Source: CAWFKW01 sp964568655 (lineage in GTDB: Bacteria; Bacteroidota; Ignavibacteria; Tepidaquicellales; OLB5). From it: a DNA stretch of 20,346 nucleotides. Numbering within the stretch: the stretch's first letter is position 1; each line of letters begins with the position of its first letter. Position numbers and translations under genes: made by a program. This document shows positions 1-6,383 of the stretch, one piece after another. The stretch lies in contig CAZMRG010000053.1 of the NCBI GenBank assembly GCA_964568655.1, positions 1-20,346 of the forward strand, in the 5' to 3' direction. The notes beneath the pieces were generated by a model. That model saw nothing but the letters and a program-made list of their open reading frames with translations. It did no database searches and had not been told where the DNA came from.

Positions 1-308
1 AGAATGTTCTTATAATAGATGACCTTATTGATACAGCAAACACATTTGTTGCCGCCGTTGAGGCGTTAAAACGAGCCGGAGCAAAAGAAGTTTACGGAGC
101 AGCTACTCACGCAATACTATCCGGTCACGCAATTGAGAAAATTGATAACTCAAGCCTGAAGAAGCTTGTTGTATCAAATACCATACCGCTTAACGGAATT
201 AAGTCTAAGAAGATAGATATACTTGACGTATCCAAGCTGTTTGCAAATGCGGTAATCCGCACAAACGAAAACCAATCAATAAGCTCGCTGTTTAAGATAG
301 AAAAGTGA
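1..308 (+). CDS. prs: Ribose-phosphate pyrophosphokinase, C-terminal part (5' end outside window)
   Basis: This is the last 101 codons of PRPP synthetase, which makes 5-phosphoribosyl-1-diphosphate from ribose 5-phosphate and ATP for nucleotide, His and Trp synthesis in the cytosol. The reading frame begins at base 3 and stops at TGA 306-308. The visible part opens with the PRPP-binding loop LIIDDLIDTANTF, where the two Asp and the DTA turn are the family's ribose-phosphate/pyrophosphate contact. It continues with the family-typical ATHAILSG segment, the SNTIPL segment and the C-terminal SISSLF motif. About two thirds of a normal ~315-residue enzyme lies upstream of the window. The gene converges on the T9SS gene at 459-2126, and a strong inverted repeat at 371-403 separates them. 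The assignment is very secure. Confidence 0.95.
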   Translation, partial: NVLIIDDLIDTANTFVAAVEALKRAGAKEVYGAATHAILSGHAIEKIDNSSLKKLVVSNTIPLNGIKSKKIDILDVSKLFANAVIRTNENQSISSLFKIEK

Positions 309-365
309 TTTGAGAAGGCAGAAGTGAGAAGGCAAAAGGCAAAATAAAAAGGCAAAAGTAAAAAG

Positions 366-403
366 TGTAGGGGCGGACCTGTGTGCTGCAGGCAGGTCCG
401 CCC
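366..403. repeat. GC-rich palindromic element between convergent genes, possible bidirectional terminator
   Basis: An 11-bp perfect inverted repeat (371-381 with 393-403, arms GGGCGGACCTG/CAGGTCCGCCC) encloses an 11-nt loop. It sits between the convergent ends of prs and the T9SS gene, in otherwise AT-rich sequence. TGTAGGGGCG at its left border resembles TGTAGGGCG at 15472-15480, where another palindrome lies between genes. There is no clean T-tract, so it may be a REP-like repeat and not a classical terminator, although either role fits the position. The stretch just before it (310-360) is a low-complexity run of AAGGCAAAAG-like units. Confidence 0.6.
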
Positions 404-458
404 AAATTATTTTATAAAGATAAACAATACCTCTCCCAAAAATTTGTCATGAAAGTCC

Positions 459-2126
459 CTATTTCAACAATATCATTTTCTTGGACACGACAAAATCTCC
501 CGCTTGCAATTCATAGAAGTATATGCCTGATGCGATATCGCTTCCGTCAAAATTTACCTCATAACTTCCCGGTTTAAGTGGTTCATTCACAAGCACTGCA
601 ATCACATTACCAATAATATCATATATTGTCAACCTAGTATTCGAAACTCTTCCTTCGGAGGTATGCGGAAGGCTAAACTTTATATTTGTTTTAGGATTAA
701 ACGGATTAGGGTAATTTTGCCTCAATTCATAAGAATCAGGTAAATTGTATGAAACTGTTTTAAGCGCTACACAATTAGTGGTGAGTGTACCACCTGAGGA
801 AACAGCCGTTGGTGGCGAATTAATAATTGAATTTTGTGAATTCAATATTGACGCTGGGATTCCCATGGTTCCTCCAGACCCTGATAAAGATTGAGGCATA
901 CTAGTAGTTGCGCAAGTATTACCGTCATTATCAAGTTTTATGATGTTCATTCCAAATTCGGCCCCAAAGTTGTCGCCGGCAAGAACATATCCACCATCTG
1001 AAACTTGTATGATTGAATATGCTACAGCAGGATAAAATATAGACGTACCACCTATGTACCTGGACCATGTGAGCATGCCGTTAGAGTCAAGCTTAACTAT
1101 ATACATATGACTTGTTCCATAAGTTTGAAATGGTCCGTCACCTCCAGCCAAAGCATAACCACCATCTGTAGTTTGTATAATAGAGTAAGATTCATTGTTA
1201 TAATTTGCTCCTACAGATGTTGTCCACTGAATGTTGCCGCTTGAACTTAGTTTCACTACGTACATATTGCTATTATGGCCTGTGGTAAACGAATAGGTTA
1301 CTCCAGTAATAACGTAGCCGGAGTCCCTCGTTTGTATTGTAGAATTGGCATAATCATTATTTGAACCGCCATTCACGATTCTCGACCATTGCAATGCGCC
1401 AGTATCGTTGAGTTTGACTATGTATATTTTACTGTCTCCTGTACCAAATGTCCGAGTGTTTCCCACAATTAAGTAACCCCCGCCTATGGTTTGAATAATG
1501 CTATGTGCTTCATCATAACCTATACCCCCAACTGTTTTAGACCACTGCAAAATTCCTGTGGAATCGAGTTTTATAATATACATGTCATTATCCCCTGCAC
1601 CAAACGAATACGTTCCTCCAGCAACAGTATAGCCGCCATCGGAAGTCTGTACTATAGAAAATGCAGCATCATCATCGCTTCCACCGATTGTTCTTGACCA
1701 CAATAGCGTACCATTGGAACTAAGTTTTACAATATACATATCGTCCCCCCCGGCTCCGAAAGACCATGTCTCACCAGCCATAACATATCCCCCATCCATA
1801 GAGCGAATAATGCAATTCGGCCAGTCGTTATTTGCACCACCTAATGTTTTTGTCCATTGAAGATTACAATTTGAGTCAAGCTTAACTAAATACATATCTG
1901 AGTTTCCTGCTCCGAATGAATAAGTTGCGCTTGCTAAGACATATCCGCCGTCAGAAGCTTGTAATACTTGGCAACGTGAGTAGTCATTAGCTGCGCTGAT
2001 TGAAAATTGGAATTGAGACTGTGCCAAAGACATCCCTTCCGCCCCATTTGATATTTGAGTTAACTGTGCGTAAAGGTCAACGTATGAGATAATAATTACA
2101 AGAGATATGAAGAGTACATTTTTCAT
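459..2126 (-). CDS. T9SS type A sorting domain protein with a sevenfold DGGY repeat (predicted beta-propeller)
   Basis: This 555-residue protein is predicted to be secreted or cell-surface attached. An N-terminal Sec signal peptide (MKNVLFISLVIIISYVDLYA, probably cut before QLTQ) is followed by seven copies of a roughly 50-residue unit. Each unit reads about I-x-Q-x-x-DGGY-x-x-AG...SFGAG..DMYIVKLDSNG..QWS+TIGG. The conserved Trp and Gly-rich turns and the count of seven suggest a seven-bladed propeller; this is inference. Residues ~470-555 are a T9SS type A sorting domain: ELRQNYPNPFNPKTNIKFSLP, then LTIYDIIGNVI, LKPGSYEV, SGIYFYELQAGD and a final KKMILLK. An AGGGGG ribosome site lies a few bases before the ATG. 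The sorting domain carries an extra ~9 residues (SEGRVSNTR) before the LTIYD strand, over palindromic DNA. No catalytic motif is visible, so the ligand or substrate is unknown. Confidence 0.88.
   Translation of the reverse strand: MKNVLFISLVIIISYVDLYAQLTQISNGAEGMSLAQSQFQFSISAANDYSRCQVLQASDGGYVLASATYSFGAGNSDMYLVKLDSNCNLQWTKTLGGANNDWPNCIIRSMDGGYVMAGETWSFGAGGDDMYIVKLSSNGTLLWSRTIGGSDDDAAFSIVQTSDGGYTVAGGTYSFGAGDNDMYIIKLDSTGILQWSKTVGGIGYDEAHSIIQTIGGGYLIVGNTRTFGTGDSKIYIVKLNDTGALQWSRIVNGGSNNDYANSTIQTRDSGYVITGVTYSFTTGHNSNMYVVKLSSSGNIQWTTSVGANYNNESYSIIQTTDGGYALAGGDGPFQTYGTSHMYIVKLDSNGMLTWSRYIGGTSIFYPAVAYSIIQVSDGGYVLAGDNFGAEFGMNIIKLDNDGNTCATTSMPQSLSGSGGTMGIPASILNSQNSIINSPPTAVSSGGTLTTNCVALKTVSYNLPDSYELRQNYPNPFNPKTNIKFSLPHTSEGRVSNTRLTIYDIIGNVIAVLVNEPLKPGSYEVNFDGSDIASGIYFYELQAGDFVVSKKMILLK
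649..671. repeat. Small palindromic stretch inside the T9SS sorting domain coding sequence
   Basis: CTTCC (649-653) and GGAAG (667-671) flank a self-complementary CCTTCGGAGG core. It encodes part of the SEGRVSNTR segment, which is absent from the sorting domains of the other two T9SS proteins here (they run directly from the Pro/Gly-rich strand into S-I-x-V-Y-D). This suggests an in-frame acquired element, but a short imperfect hairpin can also arise by chance. Confidence 0.3.
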
Positions 2127-2302
2127 AGTAACCCCCTAAATATTTCCTTCAATAAAAGTTACATAGCAATATAGCAAATTCAAAATACTTATATAATTCT
2201 TAATTTACCCTCCCGGCATTTACCCCTCAAAAATAACCCGTTTTTAACAGAACTTGCTGCAGAAACATTATGTTGTATGGTATGAGAGCATAATCATTTC
2301 CA

Positions 2303-2333
2303 TTGAAAATGCTGCCATTTTTATCTAATTTAT
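2303..2333 (+). promoter_or_regulatory. Candidate promoter for the YtxH/YtxG-like pair
   Basis: TTG (2303-2305), a 20-base spacer and TAATTTAT (2326-2333) resemble the Bacteroidota -33/-7 pattern (TTG, 19-21 bases, TAnnTTTG), with the final TG not matched. Initiation near 2340 would leave a leader of about 26 bases that contains the strong AGGAGG ribosome site at 2354-2359. The call rests on pattern matching only. Confidence 0.35.
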
Positions 2334-2365
2334 AACACATAAAAAACTTAGTCAGGAGGCTAATC

Positions 2366-2785
2366 ATGTCAGAAGAAAGAGGCTTAGCCAAAGGTCTTTT
2401 CGTCGGATTTCTAGCAGGCGGTATTGTCGGCGGAGTTATTGCTTTATTATACGCTCCCAAGAGCGGAAAAGAATTCCGCGCCGATATCAGGCAGAAAAAA
2501 GATGAAATTATGGATGATGCGGAAGAGTACCTTGATATAGCCAAACACAAGGCTCAGGATATCATCAACGAAGGAAAGAAACGTTCAGAAGAACTGATTT
2601 CCGAAGCAAAAAAGAAAGCCGGTTCGCTTTTAGACGACGCGAATAAAATTCTTAACGTTGCAAAAGATAAATCTTCCACGGCATACGACCAGGCGAAAGA
2701 AAGAATAGCCGACGAGTCGGCTAAGGTTAAAGACGCTATCAAAGCCGGAGTCGAAGCTTATAAGGAAGAAAGAACAAAGAACTAG
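2366..2785 (+). CDS. YtxH domain-containing protein
   Basis: This 139-residue protein begins with a short cytosolic head and a glycine-rich membrane-associated segment, LFVGFLAGGIVGGVIALLYAP, running into the YtxH hallmark YAPKSGKEFR (residues ~10-38). The rest (40-139) is a long, charged, Ala/Lys/Glu-rich helix with repeating AKDK/AKERI patterns like LEA or apolipoprotein-type amphipathic helices. YtxH family members are small general-stress or envelope-associated proteins of unknown biochemical role; in Bacillus subtilis the gene lies in the sigma-B operon with ytxG. The start is decided by a perfect AGGAGG at 2354-2359, seven bases before ATG. The next gene starts 28 bases downstream and encodes a YtxG/DUF948-like protein, so the two are probably co-transcribed. 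Confidence 0.85.
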   Translation: MSEERGLAKGLFVGFLAGGIVGGVIALLYAPKSGKEFRADIRQKKDEIMDDAEEYLDIAKHKAQDIINEGKKRSEELISEAKKKAGSLLDDANKILNVAKDKSSTAYDQAKERIADESAKVKDAIKAGVEAYKEERTKN

Positions 2786-2813
2786 TTAAGAACGGAAAAA
2801 CTAAGGCTATAAG

Positions 2814-3266
2814 ATGCAGGAACTGGACTACATTGTAAAAATTGCAGAGATAATATTATTCGTAGCGCTTTCGGTCACTGCTGTTTACCTGATCATTTCT
2901 TTTAAGAAGATCACGCAGGCGATCGATAAACTTGAGCATAACGTGGACGAAATGAAAACAAATTTCGCCCCCGTTCTTGCTAACGCGCTGGTAGTCACTG
3001 AAAACATGAAAGATATTTCGATAAAAGTCGACAGCCAGATGGCAAAGGTACATGGCATCATCGATTCTGTGAAAGAACGTACAGATTCAATTCTGGAGTT
3101 TGAAAAACGCACACAGCGCGAGGTCGAAATGCATGTTGACGACTCGTTGAATTTTATCTCTGCAATTGTTACGGGAGTGAAAACGTTTATGAACCGCGTA
3201 TCATCGCGCTCAAACGGCAGAGCTCCCAGAAAGATCAGGGAATATTTAGAAGAATCTGACACATAG
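2814..3266 (+). CDS. DUF948 (YtxG-like) single-pass membrane protein
   Basis: This 150-residue protein has an N-terminal membrane segment (IAEIILFVALSVTAVYLIISF, residues ~10-30). A long heptad-patterned helix follows (KKITQAIDKLEHNVDEMKTN and on to about residue 110), then a basic tail, RSNGRAPRKIREYLEE. This is the usual layout of DUF948/YtxG proteins. They are thought to act as membrane-anchored coiled coils and have no known enzymatic activity. It lies 28 bases after the YtxH-like gene on the same strand. In B. subtilis the homologous pair is also adjacent (ytxG-ytxH), which supports a shared envelope or stress role. The order here is H then G. A hairpin at 3320-3344 probably ends the unit. 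Confidence 0.8.
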   Translation: MQELDYIVKIAEIILFVALSVTAVYLIISFKKITQAIDKLEHNVDEMKTNFAPVLANALVVTENMKDISIKVDSQMAKVHGIIDSVKERTDSILEFEKRTQREVEMHVDDSLNFISAIVTGVKTFMNRVSSRSNGRAPRKIREYLEESDT

Positions 3267-3319
3267 CTGTTTTAGATTACATAACTTCTAGCTAAAACCC
3301 CCTCAGCATATATATCACA

Positions 3320-3344
3320 GCGGGAAAGAATCTTCTTTTCCCGC
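3320..3344 (+). terminator. Candidate hairpin terminator after the YtxH/YtxG-like pair
   Basis: GCGGGAAAGAA (3320-3330) pairs with TTCTTTTCCCGC (3333-3344) across a two-base loop with one bulged base. No T-tract follows, so it may stabilise the 3' end instead of terminating intrinsically. A weaker CCGGA/TCCGG stem lies at 3363-3382. The remaining sequence up to the next start holds no reading frame I would call. Confidence 0.45.
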
Positions 3345-3430
3345 CGCTAAATTAGAATTTAACCGGACCTCCAAAAATCCGGGCTTATTAAATATTATTC
3401 CATTCATAATAAAAATTAAAGGATACTAAT

Positions 3431-5530
3431 TTGAGCAGCGTTAATTCAGACCAAATCAGGAATGTTGTCATTGCCGGGCACGGAGGCTCGGGCAAAACGA
3501 TTCTATCGGAATCTATTCTGTTTTGCTCGGGCGCGGTAAACAGGCTTGGCAGAATAGAAGAAGGCTCAACCACTTCAGACTACAATAAAGACGAAATCAC
3601 CCGGCAAATCTCGATCAACTCAACGGTTCTCGTAACAAACTGGAAAGACTACAAACTCAACATTATCGATACGCCCGGCTACACTGATTTTACCGGCGCG
3701 GTTAAATCGGCTATGCGCATTATGGATACGGCCCTGATAGTTGTGAATGCTGTCGAAGGCGTTGAAGCCGGAACAGAAATTGCCGCAAACTATGCCAGGG
3801 AATACGGTATTGAAATTGTTTTTGTAGTAAATAAAATTGACGCTGAAAACTCGAAGTTTGACGAAGCTATTACCGAGCTTAAAGAAACGTACGGCTCGCA
3901 TGTAGCCGAAATACAGTTCCCTGTTGATGAAGGCATTGGTTGCCACAAGCTTATTGACGTTGCAAAAATGAAAATGCTTGTGTTTAAAACCGACGGTAAA
4001 GGAGAATATACCGAAGAAGATATTCCGGACGAACAGAAGGAAAAAGCCCAGAAGCTGCACCAGGAACTGGTAGAGATAGTTGCAGAAGAAGATGAAGAAC
4101 TTATGGCTAAGTTCTTCGATGAAGGCGGCTCGCTTACGCCTGAAGAATTAATAGAGGGCCTGACCAAAGGCATTAAAGAAAAAAAGATACTACCTGTTAT
4201 GTGCACTTCTGCCGTTCACGAAGTAGGCGCATCTACATTACTTGATTTTATATGCAACTACTGCCCGAGTCCTATGGACTCACAGGCATTTATGGCGAAA
4301 AAAGTCGGCGCAGATGATTACGTTGAAATTGAGCCTAAAGAAAACGGCGAACAGGCGCTGTTTGTTTTCAAAACGCTTTCAGAGCCGCACGTTGGCGAAA
4401 TGTCGTTCTTCCGCGTCTTATCCGGCTCGGTTGTAGCGGGCAACGATCTAATTAATAACAATAACGGCAAGACAGAGCGACTCACACAGATCTACCAGAT
4501 GAACGGAAAAACGCGTAAAGAAATTTCCAAACTTGTAACGGGCGATATTGGCGCGGTTGTTAAGCTTAAGGATACTCATGTTAATAATACGCTGACCGGG
4601 AAAAGCCTTTCGGTGATTATCGATCCGATTGTATTCCCCGATCCGCTAGTATCAAGCGCGATATTGCCTAAGGCAAAAGGCGACGAAGAAAAAATTGCTG
4701 CAGGACTTGCTCACCTGCACGAAGAGGACCCGACGTTCCTGTTCAAGTTTGACCCCGAACTCAGCCAGACGATCATGAGCGGACAGGGCGAATTACATCT
4801 TACTGTTATAGTAAACAGGCTTAAAGAAAAATACGGAGTAGAAGTAAATATAGTAGAGCCGAAAATTCCCTACCGCGAAACAATAAAAGGGAAAGTAGAC
4901 AGCGTTGAATATAAACATAAGAAACAATCAGGCGGGCACGGGCAATACGGACATGTATTCCTGAAAGTTGAACCAATGAAACGAGGTCTGGGTTTTGAAT
5001 TTGTGGACGAAATTGTCGGCGGCGTTATACCGGGAAAATACATTCCATCGGTTGAAAAAGGCGTTAGAGAAGCGCTTGTAAAAGGGCCGCTTGCTCACTA
5101 CCCGGTTGTGGATGTAAAAGTAACTTTGCATTACGGTTCATATCATGACGTTGATTCGTCTGATATTGCATTTAAGATTGCCGCAATGCAGGCGTTCAAA
5201 AAAGGATTCATGGATGCCAAGCCTGTTCTGCTCGAACCGATTCATGAAATAGAAGTCACTGTGCCTGAGGCATTCATGGGCGATGTAATGGGCGATATCT
5301 CATCAAGACGCGGAAAAATATCCGGTATGGATACTAACGGCAAGATGCAGGTTATAAGAGCTACTGTGCCGCTATCAGAGCTTCACGACTACGCTACCAA
5401 GCTGCGTTCTATAACGCAGGGGCGCGGAATATTCAAAAGAAAATTCTCGCACTATGAAGAAGTGCCTAAAGAAGTTGAAGCCAAGATAGTCGCAGCCGCG
5501 CAGAAAGAAAAAGAAGAAGCAAGCGCGTAA
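3431..5530 (+). CDS. fusA: EF-G2-type elongation factor G-like translational GTPase
   Basis: This 699-residue protein has the full five-domain EF-G length. The G domain shows G1 AGHGGSGKT (GHGGSGKT at 16-23), G3 DTPGY (80-84) and G4 NKID (134-137). Domain IV/V signatures follow: SGGHGQYG, FEFVDEIVGGVIPGKYIPSV, YHDVDSSDIAFKIAAMQAF, PVLLEPI and SRRGKISGMD. Canonical EF-G has A-H-I-D-A-G-K-T in G1 and DTPGH in G3. The G-G-S-G-K-T loop and Tyr in place of the switch II His place this protein in the EF-G2/EF-G-like branch, as in Thermus EF-G-2. It presumably binds the ribosome and GTP, but its exact role (translocation, recycling or stress) cannot be read from sequence. The start is TTG at 3431, supported by AAAGGA about eight bases upstream and by family-typical spacing to G1. 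The symbol fusA is used in the broad family sense; a canonical copy probably exists elsewhere. Confidence 0.9.
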   Translation: MSSVNSDQIRNVVIAGHGGSGKTILSESILFCSGAVNRLGRIEEGSTTSDYNKDEITRQISINSTVLVTNWKDYKLNIIDTPGYTDFTGAVKSAMRIMDTALIVVNAVEGVEAGTEIAANYAREYGIEIVFVVNKIDAENSKFDEAITELKETYGSHVAEIQFPVDEGIGCHKLIDVAKMKMLVFKTDGKGEYTEEDIPDEQKEKAQKLHQELVEIVAEEDEELMAKFFDEGGSLTPEELIEGLTKGIKEKKILPVMCTSAVHEVGASTLLDFICNYCPSPMDSQAFMAKKVGADDYVEIEPKENGEQALFVFKTLSEPHVGEMSFFRVLSGSVVAGNDLINNNNGKTERLTQIYQMNGKTRKEISKLVTGDIGAVVKLKDTHVNNTLTGKSLSVIIDPIVFPDPLVSSAILPKAKGDEEKIAAGLAHLHEEDPTFLFKFDPELSQTIMSGQGELHLTVIVNRLKEKYGVEVNIVEPKIPYRETIKGKVDSVEYKHKKQSGGHGQYGHVFLKVEPMKRGLGFEFVDEIVGGVIPGKYIPSVEKGVREALVKGPLAHYPVVDVKVTLHYGSYHDVDSSDIAFKIAAMQAFKKGFMDAKPVLLEPIHEIEVTVPEAFMGDVMGDISSRRGKISGMDTNGKMQVIRATVPLSELHDYATKLRSITQGRGIFKRKFSHYEEVPKEVEAKIVAAAQKEKEEASA

Positions 5531-5554
5531 AATCAATTAGGAATTGAGAATTTG

Positions 5555-5687
5555 GAATTACGAATTTTGCTAGTTGAAGGTTTGCGATTTCGGATTAGAA
5601 ATCAAAATCCCTAAAAAAGTGATTTCATACTTCGAATGTTAATTATTTACCGCTAATTGCTAATTGATCTTTTTAAATTCGTAATTC
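5555..5687. repeat. Distant inverted repeat in AT-rich spacer
   Basis: GAATTACGAATTT (5555-5567) is exactly complementary to AAATTCGTAATTC (5675-5687), with 107 bases between. Further AATTGAGAATT/AATTGCTAATTG-like words lie inside the arms. The spacer between the EF-G-like and HIT genes holds no reading frame. It may be a degenerate AT-rich repeat or a long weak hairpin in the transcript; no function is evident. Confidence 0.5.
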
Positions 5688-5703
5688 ATAATTTTTAATT
5701 CAG

Positions 5704-6210
5704 ATGGAAAAGCTGTGGTCGCCGTGGCGGTCAAAATATATAGATTCATTCAAGCCGGGAAATTCGAAAGACGATGACGAATGTCTTTTCTGCCGTATTC
5801 AGAAAGAAGATAAAGACAAAGAAAATTTTCTTATACACCGTTCTGAAAAAAGTTTCATAATAATGAATTTATACCCTTACAATTCCGGCCATCTTATGAT
5901 AGTTCCCTACAAACATGCTCCTTCGCTTAAAGTATTGGATAAGGATACTTACCTGGACTGCATGAATATGCTGAATCTTGGCTGTGAAATACTTCATGAT
6001 TCAATTTTCCCGCATGGGTTTAATATCGGCGCCAACATCGGGCGCGTATCAGGCGCAGGGATCGACGGCCACATACATTTCCATATTGTCCCGCGCTGGG
6101 ATGGCGATACCAATTTTATGCCGGTTCTGAACGACGTAAAAGTCGTATCAGAAGCTATGGAAGATACATATCAAAAACTTGTCAAAACCCTTTCGAAACT
6201 AATTCACTAA
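5704..6210 (+). CDS. HIT family protein, Ap4A phosphorylase-like
   Basis: This 168-residue protein is a cytosolic histidine-triad nucleotide hydrolase/transferase. The triad H-I-H-F-H-I-V occupies residues 123-129, with His125 the expected nucleophile-region residue and His127 completing the motif; S116-G-A-G-I-D-G precedes it. The N-terminus MEKLWSPWRSKYI and the C27-L-F-C30 pair are typical of the bacterial HIT branch that includes mycobacterial Rv2613c (diadenosine tetraphosphate phosphorylase). In this branch CxxC and two His can bind zinc; here H71 and H123 are candidates. NLYPYNSGHLMIVPYKH (55-71) is the family's nucleotide-binding strand region. The likely substrate is Ap4A or another nucleoside-phosphate adduct; the exact activity is inferred. 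No Shine-Dalgarno is visible, but the N-terminal family motif fixes the start. It lies 173 bases after the EF-G-like gene and may be separately transcribed. Confidence 0.9.
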   Translation: MEKLWSPWRSKYIDSFKPGNSKDDDECLFCRIQKEDKDKENFLIHRSEKSFIIMNLYPYNSGHLMIVPYKHAPSLKVLDKDTYLDCMNMLNLGCEILHDSIFPHGFNIGANIGRVSGAGIDGHIHFHIVPRWDGDTNFMPVLNDVKVVSEAMEDTYQKLVKTLSKLIH

Positions 6211-6261
6211 GAAAGCGTTTATTAATATAGACTTTTAGATTAATTACGTCCAAAAAATCGG

Positions 6262-6283
6262 TAATATCGCGATTGTGATATTA
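6262..6283. promoter_or_regulatory. Dyad-symmetric site upstream of the lipoprotein gene
   Basis: TAATATC (6262-6268) and GATATTA (6277-6283) form a 22-base near-palindrome with partial symmetry continuing across the central GCGATTGT. It lies about 100 bases before the lipoprotein start, where an operator or short hairpin would be reasonable. AT-rich dyads arise easily by chance, so the evidence is positional only. Confidence 0.3.
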
Positions 6284-6343
6284 ATACATAAATTAGTATA
6301 TTACTGGTAATTATGACCCTTATAATATTAAAAAGTTGATGTA

Positions 6344-6371
6344 AAATTTAATAAATTTAATAAAATTTAAT
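6344..6371 (+). repeat. Three tandem AAATTTAAT nonamers in the leader of the lipoprotein gene
   Basis: AAATTTAAT occurs at 6344-6352, 6353-6361 and 6363-6371, directly before the AAAGGA ribosome site (6374-6379) and the ATG at 6384. A-rich, unstructured leaders favour translation initiation in Bacteroidota, so this may act as a translation enhancer, or it may be simple slippage-prone sequence. Confidence 0.55.
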
Positions 6372-6383
6372 GGAAAGGAATAT

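Noticed and set aside
383..577. Small plus-strand reading frame at the end of the sevenfold-repeat T9SS gene
   Set aside because: It overlaps the sorting domain coding sequence on the other strand and the palindrome. No ribosome site or recognisable protein pattern.
459..2126. Repeats of the T9SS gene read as a CRISPR-like or DNA-level repeat array
   Set aside because: The periodicity is at protein level (~50 residues) and diverged at DNA level. No constant repeat with unique spacers exists here or elsewhere in the window.
2885..3262. 125-codon minus-strand frame opposite the YtxG-like gene
   Set aside because: It is antisense to a gene with a clear membrane segment and coiled coil. The frame has no start context or family pattern.
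3620..4206. Two overlapping minus-strand frames (146 and 138 codons) opposite the EF-G-like gene
   Set aside because: They lie over the G domain of a certain gene; their Ser/Phe-rich composition is the usual antisense shadow.
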